Shown one piece after another: positions 59,965-64,000 of a stretch of 64,000 bases of DNA. The stretch comes from Nitrospira sp. GTDB taxonomy: Bacteria; Nitrospirota; Nitrospiria; Nitrospirales; Nitrospiraceae. The stretch spans positions 1,528,179-1,592,178 of the forward strand of contig CP126121.1 in NCBI GenBank assembly GCA_030123625.1, given 5' to 3'. The translations under genes were made by a program, and so were the position numbers. Each line of letters starts with the position of its first letter. Position 1 is the stretch's first letter. The notes under the pieces were generated by a model, which saw nothing but the letters and a program-made list of their open reading frames with translations, made no database searches and was not told the origin of the DNA.

Positions 59965-60600
59965 TTATTTCTTGTTCGTCAGAAGCATGTGGCCGCGGCG
60001 ATTCTGTTGATAGCAGGCTTCATCCCGATCAAAGCAAAAGGGACGCTCTTTGCCATATGACACGATCGTTAGCTGCTTAGGGTTTACTCCGACTTCCGTA
60101 AGGTAGTTCCGAGCAGCTTTGGCGCGTTTGTCGCCTAACACCATGTTGTAGTCGGCGGTGCCTCGCTCGTCACAATGCCCTTCAATTTTCAACAGAGCGC
60201 CTGGATGATCCTTCAGATAAACGGCGTCTTGATTGAGTGTTTCCGTGCCGGCATCCGACAGGGTCCACTGATCATAACCAAAGAAAACATCCTGTAAACC
60301 CGCCTCTACTGCAGCCGTTTCTTCTTTTGTCAGTTCGGCACGCTGACGTACGCTGAACCCTGACGGCTTCAGCGCCGTCGAATATCCGCTTTGCGTAAGT
60401 CGTTCCTCTGGCGCATTACGCGAGAAACCGCTCAATTCACCATTTGAGCCTCCTCTCGACATATTGGGAAGCTTCGAACTTTCGCTCCCGGCTTTCCCTT
60501 CACCGTCGGATTGGAGCCACTTCGTGTTACAACCTTGGTTCGACAACAAGGCTAATCCCATCACCGCCACAGCTCCGGACTTCATAATGAGTCGATGCAT
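59965..60600 (-). CDS. pal: peptidoglycan-associated lipoprotein (OmpA-like)
   Basis: A 211-residue lipoprotein of the Pal/OmpA type. The signal peptide ends at lipobox SNQGC (Cys24), then a Ser/Gly-rich linker leads to the OmpA-like peptidoglycan-binding domain: VFFGYDQWTLSDAGTETLNQ, LLKIEGHCDERGTADYNMVL, GDKRAKAARNYL. The start at 60600 follows GGAGAAGGAG. No tol genes are adjacent. Confidence 0.88.
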   Translation of the reverse strand: MHRLIMKSGAVAVMGLALLSNQGCNTKWLQSDGEGKAGSESSKLPNMSRGGSNGELSGFSRNAPEERLTQSGYSTALKPSGFSVRQRAELTKEETAAVEAGLQDVFFGYDQWTLSDAGTETLNQDAVYLKDHPGALLKIEGHCDERGTADYNMVLGDKRAKAARNYLTEVGVNPKQLTIVSYGKERPFCFDRDEACYQQNRRGHMLLTNKK

Positions 60601-60893
60601 GCTCCTTCTCCTCCATATGACGTTCCAGCGACTCAATTAATTCATAGAATGCACGATAGTCTGCGATGCTCGCCGGTTCCCTTTCCAAACAAATATAGCA
60701 CCGCTATTGAAAAGGGATGCTTTAGCAAGAGGGTAGCTGATGAAGGACAGAATGGCTAATAAATTCAAATATTGTTCGAACGACCGGCCGGGAAGGAGGA
60801 TTCTTGGACTAGATAGAAAAACTAGGAACGAGAAAACACCAAGAGGAGAGGTCAAGCAAGCAACACTGCCGGCTCAAACGGACCAGACCTTGC

Positions 60894-61034
60894 TCAACGA
60901 TACCCTTTTCGGTCAGACCAACGGACCGGTTGCAGCACTGTGCCTAAGCCAGCCAACGCACAGATGAACAACAGCATGGCTAGGGCGATAATCAGAAAAA
61001 ATGCTGCCCTCACGTCGTGCAAAACGGGGATCAT
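60894..61034 (-). CDS. 46-residue single-TM small protein
   Basis: An ORF with GGGAGG four bases before the ATG: MIPVLHDVRAAFFLIIALAM followed by LLFICALAGLGTV, then a basic tail (RWSDRKGYR). One transmembrane helix with a positive C-terminus. The rest of the 60.6-61.5 kb gap holds this ORF and the zinc-ribbon ORF but nothing else convincing. The family is not recognised. Confidence 0.55.
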   Translation of the reverse strand: MIPVLHDVRAAFFLIIALAMLLFICALAGLGTVLQPVRWSDRKGYR

Positions 61035-61058
61035 GGTACCTCCCTCTTCTTGCTCGAT

Positions 61059-61226
61059 TCATTGACTGCGCCATCCACATTCACAGACCCACGGACTCAT
61101 TGGATCCGTCTTCTCAAGTGGTCTTCCACAACAGGGACATTGTCTCGTCCAGGCAAACCGCTTCTTCTGTTCAAAGTATACCGCTCCAATCGGCGGATAT
61201 TTTCTATATCGGCACAACCACTGCAC
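61059..61226 (-). CDS. small zinc-ribbon protein
   Basis: About 55 residues from a GTG at 61226 (AGAGG seven bases upstream); an ATG at 61247 is also in frame. The sequence YRKYPPIGAVYFEQKKRFAW is followed by CPCCGRPLE and WVCECGWR, giving a CxxC...CxC zinc-ribbon. Small cysteine-ribbon proteins of this kind are common and usually bind nucleic acid or protein. The specific role is unknown. Confidence 0.6.
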   Translation of the reverse strand: MQWLCRYRKYPPIGAVYFEQKKRFAWTRQCPCCGRPLEKTDPMSPWVCECGWRSQ

Positions 61227-61492
61227 GGCATAACCTCTTTCACGCATAGGGTTACAGTAAATAATATTCCACCACTGATCTATCCAGCTTTAGCGGAATG
61301 GTTGATGGAATCCGCAAAATCTTAACCCAGTGGAAATATGTGGAGATAGCGGCACTTGTCTCCTGAACTCGCAGGAATTGAAACTATACCCACGTGATTC
61401 GAACACCGGCATCGCAACATGTGGGGAGACTACACAGGCAGATGAACGAAAATCAAGGCAGGAATTGTTCAATGCTGCAACTATACCGCGTA

Positions 61493-62176
61493 CTAAAACA
61501 GCGGCTTCTTTCCGCCAGCTTTGATGATGGCGTGGTTAAAGGCTTTCGAAAGGCTGTCTAAGGTTGCCATGTCACAGACGGGGATATACGCCTCCCCCTT
61601 TTTTTCTCCCGGTTTGTCTTTTGGGGCGCGATCCTCATACACAAGCTCCTCAAGATTTGTGACGGCCACTTTGCCGGTTTTGAGTTCGTGCATGGTTTTG
61701 CCAGGTATTGCGAGAGACGCTAGCCATTCCGTTACACAGGCGCCGCGCGCACAGCGTAGCCGGACTCCAAAAATATTCTCACCTTCTCGCTCCGGGCTCA
61801 CGTGAGGAGACAAGGCGCTCAAGTCAAACTCCTGAATCATTTCTGCCGGCGATTGGAGTGCGAATATTCCGCTCAACTTCCTCCGTTCATTCAGACGTGT
61901 GATAATTTTGAGGGATGACGGAGGCATAATAATCACGTCAACCTTCGCCATTCTATCCATGTGCCAGCGGGATCCGTCCTTAGCCACCATAAGTTGCAAA
62001 CCACTGTGCATCGTTGCACATGCGTCCCACGTGTCTTTGATGAAGGCCACCGTCTCTTCCAGTGACGGTCCGTCATTGCCAGGCGTGTCGTTTGATGTTG
62101 CCCATGCGTTCGACAGACTCGTCATGAGGATAAGGAGGCACATGACCAGCCTCCCCGCTTGCCACTTCGTCATCAT
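61493..62176 (-). CDS. hypothetical exported protein
   Basis: A 227-residue protein with a signal peptide (ending NAWA-TSNDTP). The body shows a conserved-looking LEETVAFIKDTWDACATMHS segment and two cysteines (RLRCARGACVTEW), but no named domain is recognised. It is the third gene of an operon: its ATG overlaps the preceding stop by 4 nt (ATGA). The IS5-interrupted lipoprotein gene is the first gene of the operon. Confidence 0.7.
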   Translation of the reverse strand: MMTKWQAGRLVMCLLILMTSLSNAWATSNDTPGNDGPSLEETVAFIKDTWDACATMHSGLQLMVAKDGSRWHMDRMAKVDVIIMPPSSLKIITRLNERRKLSGIFALQSPAEMIQEFDLSALSPHVSPEREGENIFGVRLRCARGACVTEWLASLAIPGKTMHELKTGKVAVTNLEELVYEDRAPKDKPGEKKGEAYIPVCDMATLDSLSKAFNHAIIKAGGKKPLF

Positions 62177-62439
62177 GTTGCCCACATTTGGTGTGCGGCG
62201 ATATCCCTTCGATCGTGATAGCCGTCGGCTTGCCCGACCATTACTCCCTGGTGGTAATTGCAGCGATAGATTGACTCGACAAGTAAGATACCTCCTGCGG
62301 GGATAGGATCTTCTTCACATGAAGATCCAGTAGCTTCATTGAACTTGGTGCACCTAGCAGGAATGAGCCTGCAACCTACGGGTTCGAAGTCACCCCCTGA
62401 CGGAAAGACGGCTTCAGGGATGCGGATATCGTTTGGCAT
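62173..62439 (-). CDS. hypothetical 88-residue protein
   Basis: The middle gene of a three-gene operon. The ATG at 62439 has GAGG six bases upstream, and the stop overlaps the next gene (ATGA). The sequence is MPNDIRIPEAVFPSGGDFEP then VGCRLIPARCTKFNEATGSS, with several cysteines (C40, C47, C58-type spacing). There is no signal peptide, and no family is recognised. Its start overlaps the reconstituted 3' end of the interrupted lipoprotein gene by 26 nt. Confidence 0.6.
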   Translation of the reverse strand: MPNDIRIPEAVFPSGGDFEPVGCRLIPARCTKFNEATGSSCEEDPIPAGGILLVESIYRCNYHQGVMVGQADGYHDRRDIAAHQMWAT

Positions 62440-62500
62440 AGCGATCCTCACAGCGTTCTTCCTTGTCCACATCAGCAAGGGCTTCCTGCCCATACATTAG
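62414..62500 (-). pseudogene. 3' remnant of the IS-interrupted lipoprotein gene
   Basis: When the IS5 element and one CTA target copy are removed, the frame of the lipoprotein gene at 63266-63733 continues exactly into this segment, adding LMYGQEALADVDKEERCEDR then YAKRYPHP before a TGA at 62414. The reconstituted protein is about 167 residues. This confirms both the insertion and its 3-bp duplication. Confidence 0.75.
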
Positions 62501-63313
62501 GGTCTGTTAACACTAAGGGTCATTTCATGCGATACTGTGTATATGGAAATCACCGACGCCCAGTATCGCCAAATCGTGCCGTGGTTGCCGAGGCAACGAG
62601 GCAACGTGACACTCGACAATCTGCATGTGCTCAACGCCATCCTGTACGTTGCCGAGCAGGGGTGCAAGTGGCGCGGTCTCCCCAAGCGATTCGGCAACTG
62701 GCACACCATCTATACCCGCATGAGTCGTTGGTCGAAAAGCGGGGTGCTGGATCGCGTCTTTGCACAGTTACAGCACGCACAGATCATCCGCGTGAAAATC
62801 GAAGCCGTCAGCTTGGACAGTACCATCGTCAAGGTCCATCCAGATGGCACGGGGGCGTTAAAAAAAACGGCTCGCAAGCCATTGGTCAGTCCCGCGGCGG
62901 ATGGACGACCAAGATTCATATGGTTGCCGCGGATGCTCGAACGGCCATAACGTTTGCTCTGTCCCCCGGCCAAGCCCACGATGCACCCGAGGGGCGACAG
63001 CTGCTGCAACGCGTCGGTCGCATACCGCGTCCGATACATCTGTTGATGGATCGAGCGTATGAAGGCGATGAGACGCGGCACCTGGCCGTGGAGTTAGGGT
63101 ATGTACCGGTGGTGCCGCCCAAGTCCAATCGACTCGCGCCATGGGAATACGACCGAGTTCTGTATAAACGACGCAATGAGATCGAACGGCTGTTCCGTCG
63201 GCTCAAGGGATTTCGGCGCATCTTCACACGGTTTGAAAAACTCGATGTCATGTTTGTCGCGTTCATCAATTTCGCTCTGATCGTCGATGGCTTGCGTTAG
63301 TGTTAACAGGACC
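62501..63313 (+). mobile_element. IS5-family (IS427-like) insertion sequence, complete
   Basis: An 813-bp element. The left end GGTCTGTTAACACTAA (62501-62516) and right end, read inward, GGTCCTGTTAACACTAA are near-perfect inverted repeats with a 1-bp gap. The 3-bp direct repeat TAG flanks it at 62498-62500 and 63314-63316, matching the short target duplications of the IS427 group. It carries a frameshifted DDE transposase and looks intact. It splits a lipoprotein gene. Confidence 0.9.
62543..63300 (+). CDS. IS5-family DDE transposase, made by -1 frameshift
   Basis: The transposase is split between two overlapping frames. The first (62543-62950) gives the N-terminal domain (MEITDAQYRQIVPWLPRQRG and AILYVAEQGCKWRGLPKRFG) and the first catalytic Asp (LDSTIVKVHPDG). 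The second frame continues with GGWTTKIHMVAADARTAITF, the DRAYEGDETR Asp and the ERLFRRLKGFRRI Glu region. They are joined by a run of eight A at 62860-62867, where a -1 slip fuses the frames. This is a programmed frameshift of the IS427 type, so the gene is considered functional. Confidence 0.85.
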
Positions 63314-63733
63314 TAGTGAAATGGCTACATCCGTGTCGGTATGCGGGAGAAAACTGTGACTTGATATCAGATCGAACGAAGGTGAATGCCCTTGTAAATG
63401 GGAGAGATAGGAAATGACACGGAGAATTTCCTCATCGTTGAGTTTAGCGACTTCCTGGATTGGGATCATTCCCGTTGCTGAAATGCCATACTTGATGATC
63501 AGATAGAATTGACGCAGGGACTTATCATTCGGTGTGCGGAGATCGGTTGGGGGTGGGGTTACCCTCGCGAGCTGTGAATGGGATACACGATTGATGTTCC
63601 CATTTTCATGTTTGCTTGCTCGTTCCTGTTTCTGTCGACCGAACTCATCCGCATGATGAGCCACACATCCGACTAAGAGAATGCTCAATACGGTCATGAA
63701 TACCGGATCCCGTAATTTATTGAAGAAGAGCAT
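63266..63733 (-). CDS. small lipoprotein, C-terminus replaced by IS sequence
   Basis: The ATG at 63733 (AGGAG five bases upstream) starts a lipoprotein signal peptide ending LLVGC (Cys23). The body reads SLRQFYLIIKYGISATGMIP then EVAKLNDEEILRVISYLSHL, which resembles the C-terminal half of a class I cytochrome c (met-ligand and last helix), but no CxxCH haem site is present. The last 15 residues (GPVNTNASHRRSERN) come from the IS5 element. Without the IS the protein would run on for 27 residues. It may be partly functional. Confidence 0.7.
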   Translation of the reverse strand: MLFFNKLRDPVFMTVLSILLVGCVAHHADEFGRQKQERASKHENGNINRVSHSQLARVTPPPTDLRTPNDKSLRQFYLIIKYGISATGMIPIQEVAKLNDEEILRVISYLSHLQGHSPSFDLISSHSFLPHTDTDVAISLGPVNTNASHRRSERN

Positions 63734-64000
63734 CGTTTCTCCTACGGGAAACGAGAGTTTCCTCACTATCCCACCACCATTTGAATGGTCCGGAAAATAA
63801 AAGACCAGACCGTGAAGGAGAATGGCACCATAGGGATGGATAGCAAACGACACAGGCCCCGGTCTACTGGGTCTACTGTTTGGAGGACAGGCTATTGTAA
63901 GACTCTGAGTAGGTGAGGCACAAGAAGCTTGTGTGGCCTCGTGGCCGCTTTCATAGACATCGCTACCCGCTTGAGTCGCTTACTACTCATACGGACGGGC
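63734..64000. other. upstream intergenic region at the window end
   Basis: About 270 bp upstream of the lipoprotein gene. A GTCTACTGGGTCTACTG direct repeat is seen near 63863-63878, but no gene, RNA or repeat family with good support. The region may hold the operon promoter. Confidence 0.4.

Noticed and set aside
62860-62867. A8 run in the IS5 transposase as an inactivating frameshift
   Set aside because: A-runs at this position are the normal programmed slip site of IS427-type elements, and both frames keep intact motifs.

Overview
The window looks like a chromosomal segment of a Nitrospirota bacterium, most likely of the Nitrospira (nitrite-oxidiser) lineage. This is inferred from gene content: complex I genes of that type, a LuxI/LuxR pair, cobalamin/radical-SAM and PCP_red-domain proteins, and Gram-negative envelope genes. 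It has not been tested by phylogeny. Coding density is high, GC is moderate, and no rRNA, tRNA or CRISPR array was seen.

Layout. 1-7.8 kb: the 3' half of a complex I operon, nuoH(partial)-I-J-K-L-M-N. 7.9-9.2 kb: an IS110-family element. 9.3-17.8 kb: housekeeping genes (YihY, site-2 protease with CBS domains, polysaccharide deacetylase, GNAT, VOC, a DapF homologue with both catalytic cysteines replaced by serine, uvrC, FadL-type porin) with a four-helix-bundle (bIVP) gene between dapF and uvrC. 18-25 kb: a quorum-sensing and signalling block with luxR and luxI convergent, two 20-bp lux-box-like dyads, and two NarL-type kinase/regulator pairs. 25-30.5 kb: a UPF0114 protein, a HerA-like ATPase and several small envelope or stress proteins. 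30.9-36.6 kb: a compact uvrA, a VapBC-like pair, a GHKL ATPase and two decayed genes. 36.7-43.9 kb: ubiE, a second bIVP gene, a B12-type radical SAM enzyme, then a striking module of a USP-USP-PCP_red-zinc-ribbon-PCP_red-PCP_red fusion, a SPASM radical SAM enzyme carrying its own PCP_red domain, and a CopD/HemJ-like membrane protein. 44-48.6 kb: a receiver-domain protein, a 2OG oxygenase, lolA and ftsK. 48.7-57.9 kb: a phosphate regulon in two units, (small ORF)-pstSCAB-phoU and pstS2-oprP-slp-lipoprotein, each headed by a triple 11-bp-period Pho-box-like repeat. 58-64 kb: msrA, PilZ, Pal, small proteins, and a three-gene operon whose first gene is interrupted by an IS5-family element.

The main unexplained structure is a set of degenerate tandem heptamer arrays in the gaps between 2.1 and 43.4 kb. 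They come as inverted pairs of several unrelated heptamer families. Two such pairs flank the two bIVP genes, one pair lies in frame inside the HerA-like gene, and several supply the start or stop codons of neighbouring genes. This resembles a REP/RAYT-like or MITE-like system with bIVP as a candidate partner protein. Separately, a 69-bp MITE with 12-bp terminal inverted repeats and 8-bp target duplications occurs twice.
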